In this document: positions 9,391 to 17,002 of the stretch, piece by piece
How the letters are laid out: every line of letters begins with the position of its first letter
Numbering within the stretch: position 1 is the first letter of the stretch
From: Microbacterium sp. LWO13-1.2
GTDB taxonomy: Bacteria > Actinomycetota > Actinomycetes > Actinomycetales > Microbacteriaceae
Length of the DNA stretch: 64,000 nucleotides
Direction of reading: 5' to 3'
NCBI RefSeq assembly: GCF_038397725.1
Contig: NZ_CP151634.1
Location: 248,001-312,000 of the forward strand
Translations under genes and position numbers: made by a program
The notes under the pieces: generated by a model
The model's input: the letters and a program-made list of their open reading frames with translations, nothing else
What the model was told of the DNA's origin: nothing
Database searches by the model: none

Positions 9391-9490
9391 ACGGTGAATG
9401 TTTGCTGTGGCACTCACCGCATGTGATTGCAGGACACTCTTGGTGCAAGGGACAAGGGCCGGTCGGGAGCCTCTCCGACCGGCCCTTTAC
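9391..9490 (+). ncRNA. Candidate small RNA or attenuator leader upstream of marR
   Basis: Between the promoter above and an intrinsic terminator lies about 100 bases able to form three successive stem-loops: CGGTGA/TCACCG (9392-9397 with 9414-9419), TTGCA/TGCAA (9427-9431 with 9444-9448) and the terminator stem. No convincing coding frame with a ribosome site is present. Either this is a free-standing small RNA, or it is a regulated leader in which read-through leads into the MarR gene 24 bases later. It matches no RNA family that I recognise. Confidence 0.5.
9454..9487 (+). terminator. Intrinsic terminator (or attenuator) hairpin before marR
   Basis: AAGGGCCGGTCGG (9454-9466) pairs perfectly with CCGACCGGCCCTT (9475-9487), a 13-bp stem with an 8-base loop, followed by TTACTGTT. 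GGGACA before and TGTTCCC after could extend the stem with a bulge. The T-run is poor, as often in actinobacteria. Confidence 0.75.
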
Positions 9491-9511
9491 TGTTCCCAGT
9501 ACGCTGTGAGA

Positions 9512-9940
9512 ATGACCGACCGCAAGCTCGCCATCGAGGCGTGGGAGAGCCTTTTCCGGGCGCAGCACGAGCTGTTCGGCGAGATGATCGCCGACTTCGA
9601 CAACGCCGCCCTCACGCAGGCCGAGTACGACGTGCTGCTCACCGTGACTCGGTGCTCCGACATGACCGCGCGCCTGCGGGACGTCAACGCCAACATGCTG
9701 ATCAGCCAGCCCAGCGTCTCTCGCCTCGTCGACCGGATGGTCGCGCGCGGCCTCGTCGCGAAATGCCCCGACCCGCAAGACGGCCGCGGAGCGGTGATCC
9801 GCGCGACGGATGCCGGCGCCAAGGCATTCCGCTCACTCGCCACCGTGCACGGCCGCACCATCGCCGAGCGGATGTCGCACCTCGACGACGACGAGCTGCG
9901 CACTCTGCGCGACCTCGCCGAGAAGCTGCGCCAGGGCTGA
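9512..9940 (+). CDS. MarR-family transcriptional regulator
   Basis: 142 residues from the ATG at 9512. The winged helix is typical: LTQAEYDVLLTVTRCSDM, NMLISQPSVSRLVDRMVARG and the wing DPQDGRGAVIRATDAG. The same frame is open upstream to 9398 but would have to read through the terminator hairpin, so the shorter start is chosen. It may be controlled by attenuation through that hairpin. The ligand and targets cannot be read; the following flotillin gene has its own ribosome site about 100 bases downstream. Confidence 0.9.
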   Translation: MTDRKLAIEAWESLFRAQHELFGEMIADFDNAALTQAEYDVLLTVTRCSDMTARLRDVNANMLISQPSVSRLVDRMVARGLVAKCPDPQDGRGAVIRATDAGAKAFRSLATVHGRTIAERMSHLDDDELRTLRDLAEKLRQG

Positions 9941-10038
9941 GCATCCGCCGTCGAGCGCGCACCGAGACGGCGCTTTCCCACGATCTGGCATAGTTCCTCG
10001 TAAGGCTCCGCGTCAGCGGAGTGGACACGGAGGAAGTC

Positions 10039-11649
10039 ATGCAGTTCACCGACGCCGTCGGCACCCTTTTCTTCATAGGCATCGGCATCGTCGCCGCGAT
10101 CGTCATCGCGCTGGTCGTTCTGCTGCTCGCACGCAGCTGGATCAAGGTCGCCCGCGCCGATGAAGCCCTCGTCATCTCGGGCCGCAAGCAGAAGGTGCAG
10201 CGCGCGATCATCTCGGCCGACGGCTCGAGTCACTCCGAGATGGAGGAGTCGCCCGTCACGGTCATCGTGAACGGCAAATCGCTGGTCAACCCGATCACGC
10301 AGCGCCACGAGATCATCTCGCTGCGCTCGCGCCAGGTCTCCCTCAACGCCGAAGCCCAGTCGCTCGACAGCGTCACCCTGAACGTCGACGGCGTCGCGAT
10401 CGTGAAGATCGGATCCGACCCCCTCTACGTGCGCCGGGCCGCCGAGCGCTTCGCGTCGCAGGACAGCGCGATCGAACAGTTCACCACTGAGCAGCTCGAA
10501 GGAGCGCTCCGAGGAATCGTCGCCACCCTCTCGGTCGTCGAGCTGATGCGCGAGCGCAAGAAGTTCTCCGACCAGATCGCGGCCGAGGTCTCCCAGGAGC
10601 TCGCCGAGCAGGGCCTCATCCTCGACTCGTTCCAGATCAAGGGCATCACCGACGCGGTCGGCTACATCCAGTCGCTCGGCGCCCCCGAGATCCAGGCGAA
10701 GCGTCAGTCGGCGGAGATCTCGCAGACCAACGCCGACCGCGCGATCAACCAGAAGAACATCGCCAACAAGGAAGCCAACCTGATCGAGCAGACCGCGCTC
10801 GACACGAACACGGCGAACTCCGACTCGGGCATCGGCCGGGCACGCGCCGAAGCCGAGCAGGCCGAGCACCTGGCCCGCGCGCAGGCCGAGCAGGCCGTCC
10901 TCCAGCAGCAGGCGGAGAACAAGCAGGCGCAGCTGGATGCCGACATCAAGCGCGTCGCCGACGCTCAGCGCTATGAGGCGGAGACCCGCGCGCAGGCCGA
11001 ACTGTACACACGCGAGCGCGCAGCCGAAGCGGCCGCGATCGAGCAGGTCAAGCAGGCCGAGGCCCGCACCCGGATCGCCGAGCAGCAGGCACAGGCCGAC
11101 CGTGCCAAGGCCGACGGTGAGGCGGCGGCCACTCAGGCGAAGGCAGCAGGTGAGGCGCACGCGCTGCGGGCTCTCGCCGAGGCCGAGTCCGACGCGCGCC
11201 GCCTGCGCGCCAACGCCGAGGCTGACGCCATCCGCGCCGAGGGCGACGCGAAGGCCGCTGCGCTCGAGGCTGAGGCGAAGGCCATCGCGTCGAACCAGGA
11301 CGCCTTCCTGTCTCAGCAGGTGCTCCAAGTGCTGCCGTCGATCATGGCCGAGTTCGCCAAGGGGTACGCGGCGATCGGGAACGTCTCGATCATCGGATCG
11401 TCCGGCGAGGACGGCGCCTCGAGCGTCATCGGCGCCGACAGCGCGAAGGCGCTGCGTTCGGTGTTCGACAGCGTGCACTCGGCGACCGGTCTCGACCTCG
11501 CCGGAATCATCCAGGGCCAGGCGGTCGGCCGCGGCTTCGGTACCGGAGTGGCAGAGGCGACGGCTACGGCGAGCGCACCGTCGACGCCCCGCACGCCGGC
11601 CCCGACCACGCCCCCGCCTCCCGCCCCGCCCGCTACCGCCGCGGAGTAG
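10039..11649 (+). CDS. Flotillin-like SPFH-domain protein
   Basis: 536 residues from the ATG at 10039, preceded by GGAGG; a GTG at 10021 lies upstream of that ribosome site and is rejected. An N-terminal membrane segment (about residues 9-34) is followed by an SPFH/Band-7 domain with EEALVISGR-like and SVTLNVDGVAIVKI strands. A long Ala/Glu-rich coiled coil (about 240-430, AEQAE-, ARAQAEQ-type repeats) comes next, then a Gly-rich part and a Pro/Thr tail. Flotillins scaffold membrane microdomains. No NfeD partner is adjacent, which is unusual. Confidence 0.9.
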   Translation: MQFTDAVGTLFFIGIGIVAAIVIALVVLLLARSWIKVARADEALVISGRKQKVQRAIISADGSSHSEMEESPVTVIVNGKSLVNPITQRHEIISLRSRQVSLNAEAQSLDSVTLNVDGVAIVKIGSDPLYVRRAAERFASQDSAIEQFTTEQLEGALRGIVATLSVVELMRERKKFSDQIAAEVSQELAEQGLILDSFQIKGITDAVGYIQSLGAPEIQAKRQSAEISQTNADRAINQKNIANKEANLIEQTALDTNTANSDSGIGRARAEAEQAEHLARAQAEQAVLQQQAENKQAQLDADIKRVADAQRYEAETRAQAELYTRERAAEAAAIEQVKQAEARTRIAEQQAQADRAKADGEAAATQAKAAGEAHALRALAEAESDARRLRANAEADAIRAEGDAKAAALEAEAKAIASNQDAFLSQQVLQVLPSIMAEFAKGYAAIGNVSIIGSSGEDGASSVIGADSAKALRSVFDSVHSATGLDLAGIIQGQAVGRGFGTGVAEATATASAPSTPRTPAPTTPPPPAPPATAAE

Positions 11650-11659
11650 TCGACACCAG

Positions 11660-11706
11660 AGAAGAGCGGATGCCGCGGCCGATTCGGTCGCGGCATCCGC
11701 TCTTCT
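11660..11706 (+). terminator. Terminator of the flotillin gene
   Basis: A perfect 18-bp stem (11660-11677 with 11689-11706) and an 11-base loop starting 10 bases after the stop codon. The arms begin AGAAGAGCGGATGCC. There is no clear T-run beyond TCTTCTG. Confidence 0.8.
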
Positions 11707-11739
11707 GCGTCCGCGGCGCGCCGGTGCCGGCGACCGCCT

Positions 11740-11847
11740 GTTCATAACTCAGGAAGATCGGCACCGGCCGGCACCGCGGCCACCGGAATCACGCGACTCG
11801 CACCGCCGAAACCGCCCGGAGTCCGACAGATCGCCTGAATTATGAAC
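11740..11847. repeat. Inverted-repeat-bounded 108-bp intergenic element
   Basis: GTTCATAACTCAGG at 11740-11753 and CCTGAATTATGAAC at 11834-11847 are inverted copies with 13 of 14 bases matching. They bound a GC-rich interior with smaller palindromes (CCGGCCGG). The AT-rich arms are out of character with the surroundings. It could be a miniature inverted-repeat element or a folded RNA segment between the flotillin terminator and hrpB. Only one copy is visible in this window. Confidence 0.5.
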
Positions 11848-11929
11848 GGCCCGTCGAAGGCACCGCCGCCCGGCGACTCCGCCGGGCCGCCTCGGATGCC
11901 GCGAATCACGCATGCGGGAGACTGGACGA

Positions 11930-14488
11930 ATGATCTCCGGGGCGTTCGACCTGACGACGATCGGCGAGGGGCTCGCCTTCGCCGCCGCCGTCGACGACCT
12001 GCGCGCCGCCCTGGACCAGAGCTCATCGGCCGTCGTCAGCGCACCGCCCGGCACCGGGAAGACCACGCTCGTGCCGCCGCTGCTCGCCTCCCGCTCCCCC
12101 GGCCGGGTGATCGTCACGCAGCCGCGCCGGGTCGCCGCCCGAGCGGCCGCACGTCGGCTCGCGCAGCTCGACGGATCCCCGCTCGGTACCAGGGTCGGAT
12201 TCACCGTCCGGGGCGAGCGCCAGGTGGACGCGTCGACGCGGATCGAATTCGTCACCGCGGGTGTACTGCTGCGGCGGATGCTCGATGACCCGGGTCTCGA
12301 GGGCATCGACGCGGTCATCATCGACGAGGTCCACGAGCGCGCACTCGAGACCGATCTGCTGATCGGACTGCTCGGCGAGGCCCGACAGTTGCGCGACGAC
12401 CTCGTGCTCGTCGCGATGTCGGCCACGATCGACGCCGACCGAATCGCGGCCGTGATCGGAACCGGCGACTCTCCCGCCCCGGTCGTCTCCCACGCCGTCC
12501 CCGCGCACCCGCTCACCGAGCGCTGGGCCCCGAGCGCGACACCTCGCCTTGACGAGCGCGGCGTCACCTGGAGCTTCCTCGACCATGTCGCGCATACCGC
12601 GGCATCCGCCGGGCGCGAGCTGGTCCGCGACCTCCCCGCGGCTGACGTCCTGGTGTTCGCCCCGGGCGCCCGGGAGGTGTCCGAGATCGCCCGCCGCATC
12701 CGTCAGCACGCCCCCGATTTCGATGTCCGCGAGCTGCACGGGCAGATCCCGGCGGCCGAGCAGGATGCCGTGATCCGGGGCCGCGGCAAGGATCAGCCGC
12801 CGCGCATCATCGTCACCACCTCTCTGGCGGAGTCGTCTCTCACAGTCCCCGGCGTCCGCCTCGTGGTCGACAGCTGCCTCTCCCGGCATCCGCAGCGCGA
12901 TGCTGCGCGCGGCATGAGCGGCCTGGTCACGATGGGCTCTCCGCGCTCGTCCGCTATCCAGCGCGCCGGACGCGCCACCCGTCAGGGCCCGGGCACGGTG
13001 ATCCGCTGCCTCGATGAGCGCACCTACGCTGCGGCTCCGGCCAGACCCGCCCCCGAGATCGCGACAACCGACCTCACTGATGCCGCCCTGCTGCTGGCAT
13101 GCTGGGGCGCACCCGGCGGAGCCGGCTTGCGGATGATCGACCCGCTGCCCCTCGACAGCCTGCGCGAGGCGCACGCCGTGCTGCGCGGGCTCGGCGCCAT
13201 CGACGCCGATGGGCGCGCGACGCCGGAGGGCCGCGAACTCGCCCGCATCCCCGCTGACCCTCGCCTCGCCCGTGCGCTGCGCGACGGCAGCGCCCTCGTC
13301 GGGGCGCGGCTCGCGGCCGAGGTCGTCGCGCTGCTCAGCGGCGACATCCGGGTCACGGAGGCAGATGTCGCCGGCGCGATCGTGGCTCTCCGCGGCCGGC
13401 GCGGACCGGATGCGCAGCGCTGGGCGCGCGAGGTCGATCGACTCCTGCACTACACCTCGTCCGACGCCGCTGCTCCGCGCCGCGCGAGCGTCGACGACGC
13501 CGGGCTCGTCATCGCCCTCGCCTTCCCGGAGCGGATCGCCCAGCGGGTGCAACGTTCGGCGGACGGTGCGACGTTCCTCCTGGCATCCGGAACCCGCGCC
13601 GCCGTGCGCGCCCCGCTGGCGGATGCCGAGTGGCTCGCCGTGGCCGATGTCGCCAGGGCTTCCGGGCGTCTGGCCGCCGGTTCCGGAGCGGTGATCCGCG
13701 CCGCCGCCATCATCTCGGAGCGCCAGATGGAACTGGCCGCCGGCCATCTGACCACCGACCGGGTGGAGGCGGGTTTCGTCGATGGTCGCGTCGTCGCCCG
13801 ACGCGAGCGCCGCGTCGGCGCCATCGTGCGCTCATCGGTTCCGGTGCGCGTAACGGCCGAGGAAGGGCATGACGCGGTGCGCCGGGCGATCCAGGACCGT
13901 GGCCTCGACGTGTTCACCTGGTCGGATGCCGCCGACGATCTGCGCCGTCGGCTCGGCCTTCTGCATCGCGAACTGGGGGCGCCCTGGCCGGACGTCTCCG
14001 ACGACGCCCTGCTCGACGGGCTCGACGCCTGGCTCGGCCCCGAGGTCGATTCGCTCGCGACGGGCACTCGAGCCGAGCGCATCGATCTGGCATCGCCGCT
14101 GCGCCGGATACTGCCGTGGCCCGCGGCATCCGATCTCGACGCGCTCGCACCCGAGCGTCTCGAGGTGCCGAGCGGCTCGCGGATCCGGATCGCCTATCCG
14201 CCGCTCGATGACCCGACGGCGCGTCCGGTGGTCGCGGTCAAACTGCAGGAGTGCTTCGGCTGGGCCGAGACGCCGCGCCTGGCCGGCGGTCGTGTGCCCG
14301 TACTCTTCCACCTGCTCTCACCCGCCGGCCGGCCGCTGGCCGTCACCGGAGACCTCGCCTCGTTCTGGTCGGGGCCCTACACGCAGGTGCGTGCCGAGAT
14401 GCGCGGCCGCTACCCCAAGCATCCGTGGCCGGAGGATCCCTGGCAGGCTCCGCCCACCCGGCACACGACCCGACGCTTGCGGGGCTGA
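11930..14488 (+). CDS. hrpB: ATP-dependent helicase HrpB
   Basis: About 852 residues, full length for HrpB. Superfamily-2 DEAH-like motifs appear in order: Walker A APPGTGKTT, motif Ia TQPRRVAARA, DEVH in IIDEVHERALETD, MSATID, and motif VI QRAGRATRQGPG. The C-terminal HrpB domain ends with VKLQECFGWAETP and SFWSGPYTQVRAEMRGRYPK. It is a putative RNA/DNA helicase of unknown physiological role. The start at 11930 has GGGAG upstream; ATG at 11912 is the alternative. It is a lone gene convergent with an ABC exporter. Confidence 0.95.
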   Translation: MISGAFDLTTIGEGLAFAAAVDDLRAALDQSSSAVVSAPPGTGKTTLVPPLLASRSPGRVIVTQPRRVAARAAARRLAQLDGSPLGTRVGFTVRGERQVDASTRIEFVTAGVLLRRMLDDPGLEGIDAVIIDEVHERALETDLLIGLLGEARQLRDDLVLVAMSATIDADRIAAVIGTGDSPAPVVSHAVPAHPLTERWAPSATPRLDERGVTWSFLDHVAHTAASAGRELVRDLPAADVLVFAPGAREVSEIARRIRQHAPDFDVRELHGQIPAAEQDAVIRGRGKDQPPRIIVTTSLAESSLTVPGVRLVVDSCLSRHPQRDAARGMSGLVTMGSPRSSAIQRAGRATRQGPGTVIRCLDERTYAAAPARPAPEIATTDLTDAALLLACWGAPGGAGLRMIDPLPLDSLREAHAVLRGLGAIDADGRATPEGRELARIPADPRLARALRDGSALVGARLAAEVVALLSGDIRVTEADVAGAIVALRGRRGPDAQRWAREVDRLLHYTSSDAAAPRRASVDDAGLVIALAFPERIAQRVQRSADGATFLLASGTRAAVRAPLADAEWLAVADVARASGRLAAGSGAVIRAAAIISERQMELAAGHLTTDRVEAGFVDGRVVARRERRVGAIVRSSVPVRVTAEEGHDAVRRAIQDRGLDVFTWSDAADDLRRRLGLLHRELGAPWPDVSDDALLDGLDAWLGPEVDSLATGTRAERIDLASPLRRILPWPAASDLDALAPERLEVPSGSRIRIAYPPLDDPTARPVVAVKLQECFGWAETPRLAGGRVPVLFHLLSPAGRPLAVTGDLASFWSGPYTQVRAEMRGRYPKHPWPEDPWQAPPTRHTTRRLRG

Positions 14489-14517
14489 CCCGCCGCGCCC
14501 GCTGCGACGTGCACCTG

Positions 14518-15252
14518 CTACCTCGTACGACGCCGCAGGGTCAGCGAGGCGAGTACGAGGGCACCGACGGCGAAGGCCACCACCACGAGCAATGGGCCCG
14601 CGACATCCCATCCCGATTCCCCGGCGGCGACGGCTCCCACCGCGTCGATCGCGTAGCTCAGCGGAAGCCAGTCCGAGATCGCATACAGGACATCGGGCAT
14701 CCGGTCGCGCGGCATGAAGAGTCCGCCGAGGATGATCTGCGGGAACACCAGCAACGGCATGAACTGCACCGCCTGGAACTCGGTCTGCGCGAATGCGCTG
14801 GCCAGCAGCCCGAGCGCGGTGCCGAGCAGCGCGTCGACGACCGCGACGAGGCCGAGCTGCCAGAGCGGGCCGTCGACGTCGAGGCCGCAGACGCCGACCG
14901 CGAACGACACCGTGATCGTGGCCTGCAGCAGCGCCATCAGGCCGAACGCGAGCGCATAACCGAGAATGAAGTCCGCCTTGCCGAGCGGCGTCGTCATCAG
15001 CCGCTCGAGGGTGCCCGACTTACGCTCGCGAAGGGTCGTGATCGACGTGATCAAGAACATCACGATGAACGGGAAGAGCGCCAGGATCGCACCGCCGACC
15101 TGGTCGAAGACCCCCTCCTGGTCGCTGAAGAGCCAGGCGAAGAGTCCGACCAGAAGGCTCGGAGCGATGAGCATCAGCGCGATCGACCGGGGATCATGCC
15201 GCAGCTGGGTCAGCACGCGGCCGGCTGTGGCGAAGATCCGATTGCCGTTCAC
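14518..15252 (-). CDS. ABC-2 type exporter permease
   Basis: 244 residues from the GTG at 15252, which overlaps the stop of the ATPase gene by 4 bases (GTGA). Six membrane segments are seen, with the ABC-2 hallmark TLRERKSGTLERLMTTPLGK between segments 2 and 3 and QFMPLLVFPQIILGGLFMP later. It forms the membrane channel of an exporter with the gene upstream. Homologues of this arrangement export drugs or lipids; the substrate is unknown. A frame extension beyond 15252 is antisense-like and not used. Confidence 0.9.
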   Translation of the reverse strand: MNGNRIFATAGRVLTQLRHDPRSIALMLIAPSLLVGLFAWLFSDQEGVFDQVGGAILALFPFIVMFLITSITTLRERKSGTLERLMTTPLGKADFILGYALAFGLMALLQATITVSFAVGVCGLDVDGPLWQLGLVAVVDALLGTALGLLASAFAQTEFQAVQFMPLLVFPQIILGGLFMPRDRMPDVLYAISDWLPLSYAIDAVGAVAAGESGWDVAGPLLVVVAFAVGALVLASLTLRRRTR

Positions 15253-16013
15253 GACCCGACCCCGTCTCGATGGGCACGGCGCGAGGACGGGTGCTCCCGC
15301 TGATCCCGCTCGATCAGTGCGAGGAACGCGGCGTCCGGGTCCTCCTCGCCGGTGTCGGCAAGCAGGGATCGCGGCGTCGTATCGGCGATGATGCGCCCTT
15401 CGCGCATGAGCAGCAGACGATCGCAGCGCAGCGCCTCGTCCATCACGTGACTGGAGACGATCAGGGTCACGCCGCGGTCGGTGAGCTGCCGGAAGAGCGT
15501 CCACAACTCGGCTCGCAGCACCGGGTCGAGCCCGACGGTCGGCTCGTCGAGGACGATGAGCTCCGGCACGCCGATGAGCGCCATCGCCAGTGAGACGCGG
15601 GTGAGCTGCCCGCCGCTGAGGGAGTCGACCATCTGATCGGCCTGTGCGCGGAGACCGACCTCGTCGATGACCCGGTCGATGTCGCCCTTCGGCGATTTCA
15701 GCAGCGCAGCGACGTAGCGCAGGTTCTGCCGCACGCTGAGGTCGCCGTATACCGCGGCACCCTGTGTGCCATAGGCGACCCGGCGTCGCAGTTGCCGCGA
15801 TCCGCCCGGCTCACCCAGCACGGTGACATCGCCGCCCTCGATGCGCTGGACGCCGACGATCGAACGCATCAGGGTGGTCTTGCCGCATCCGGACGGGCCG
15901 AGGAGACCGGTGATCTCGCCGCGCGGGATCGTCAGGTCGATGCCGTCGAAAACGCGCGTCTTCCCTCGCCGCACCCGAAGCTGCGCGATCTCTCCCGCCG
16001 GTTTATTCATCAT
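15249..16013 (-). CDS. ABC exporter ATP-binding protein
   Basis: 254 residues. Walker A GPSGCGKTT near residue 40, signature LSGGQLTRVSLAMAL, Walker B LIVLDEPTVGLD, and switch His in SSHVMDEA are all intact. It starts ATGATG without a Shine-Dalgarno; CATAAT at 16026-16021 on the minus strand, 7 bases before the start, could be a -10 box for a leaderless message. It is translationally coupled to the permease. A palindrome overlapping the start codon may be an operator. Confidence 0.92.
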   Translation of the reverse strand: MMNKPAGEIAQLRVRRGKTRVFDGIDLTIPRGEITGLLGPSGCGKTTLMRSIVGVQRIEGGDVTVLGEPGGSRQLRRRVAYGTQGAAVYGDLSVRQNLRYVAALLKSPKGDIDRVIDEVGLRAQADQMVDSLSGGQLTRVSLAMALIGVPELIVLDEPTVGLDPVLRAELWTLFRQLTDRGVTLIVSSHVMDEALRCDRLLLMREGRIIADTTPRSLLADTGEEDPDAAFLALIERDQREHPSSRRAHRDGVGS

Positions 16014-16022
16014 GCGATGAAT
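16005..16022. promoter_or_regulatory. Palindrome over the ABC exporter start codon
   Basis: ATTCATCATGCGATGAAT is an inverted repeat with 7-base arms and a 4-base centre that covers the ATG of the ATPase gene and abuts its probable -10 box. Its location fits a repressor site (TetR or GntR type), but no regulator gene is adjacent. Confidence 0.4.
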
Positions 16023-16125
16023 TATGCGCCTGCGGGACAGCGGTGGCGACCCCTTCGCCGCGGCGCGCTCTTGTCGCTCATGCCCGCCAGCCGACTTCGC
16101 TTACACGGGATCGCGAGAGTGACGT

Positions 16126-16881
16126 CTAGTCGAGCAGATGGCGCAGGTAGCGCTCCGGGGAATCGAGAAAGGAGCGCCAGTGGTTCACGATCTCGAGGTC
16201 GCCCCACTCGGCGGGTCGCACACCCCAGTCGCCGACCTCGAGGATCCGTGCGCCGGGAAGCGCGGCGAGCACCGGGGAGTGCGTCGCGCAGACGACCTGC
16301 CCGCCTTCGTCGGCGATGCGCCGGAGCACCGCGATGAGCGCCAGGGTCGACTGGAAGGACAGCGCCGCCTCCGGCTCATCGAGGCAGTAGAAGCCCGGCT
16401 CAGCGAAGCGGCTGTCCAGGAGAGCGAGGAAGGACTCGCCGTGGCTCATCTCATGGAAAGGCACATCGGGAGCCCGAGTCGACGGGTTCTCCTCGAGATA
16501 TGTGTAGAACGAATGCATGGTCTCGGCACGCAGGAAGAATCCCCACCGGCTGGCGCCGACGCCGCGCTGCAGACGAAGCCAGTCGGAAAGCGGTGACTCC
16601 GTCGGCCGTGTGCGGTGCTGCGCCTGACGGGAACCGCCCTCGGGTGAGAGTCCATAGGCGATCGCGATGCCCTCGACGAGGGTGGACTTGCCGCTGCCGT
16701 TCTCGCCGACGAGGAACGTGACGCCGGGATCGAGATCGATGCCTTCTCGCAGCAGTTGAGCGACGGCGGGGATGCTCGTCGGCCACTGCGCACCGGGTGC
16801 CGGGGCATCATCAGATGGGCGAACGGACACCACCGGCTGCTGGCGACGCCGACGGCTGCTCGGCTCCCAGAACGCATCCAT
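16126..16881 (-). CDS. AAA-family predicted ATPase (COG3910-like)
   Basis: 251 residues from the ATG at 16881, which has GGAAGGA as ribosome site. Walker A GENGSGKSTLVEGIAIAYG, an H-loop-like SHGESFLALLDSRF, Walker B FYCLDEPEAALSF, and THSPVLAALPGA are in place. This is the compact SMC/RecF-like ATPase family without a long coiled coil. Its role is unknown. It is flanked by the exporter and L-serine dehydratase genes with no partner nuclease, so there is no support for a defence function. Confidence 0.85.
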   Translation of the reverse strand: MDAFWEPSSRRRRQQPVVSVRPSDDAPAPGAQWPTSIPAVAQLLREGIDLDPGVTFLVGENGSGKSTLVEGIAIAYGLSPEGGSRQAQHRTRPTESPLSDWLRLQRGVGASRWGFFLRAETMHSFYTYLEENPSTRAPDVPFHEMSHGESFLALLDSRFAEPGFYCLDEPEAALSFQSTLALIAVLRRIADEGGQVVCATHSPVLAALPGARILEVGDWGVRPAEWGDLEIVNHWRSFLDSPERYLRHLLD

Positions 16882-17002
16882 ACGTGTCCTTCCGCGGACA
16901 AAATCGACATGTGCACGAACATCGCGCAGTGGATGTCGCCTCGTACGCAGAATGCCGCTCCGCGCACAAGTGCGATCCTGCCTCAGGCCACGGACACCGC
17001 GC

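Noticed and set aside
9487..11745. 752-codon open frame on the minus strand opposite the flotillin gene
   Set aside because: It is the antisense shadow of an Ala/Glu-rich coiled-coil gene in GC-rich DNA; the product is Leu/Arg/Gly-rich with no domain or ribosome site.
16126..16881. AAA ATPase considered as an anti-phage (OLD/retron-like) component
   Set aside because: No nuclease, reverse transcriptase or toxin partner is next to it; neighbours are an exporter and L-serine dehydratase.
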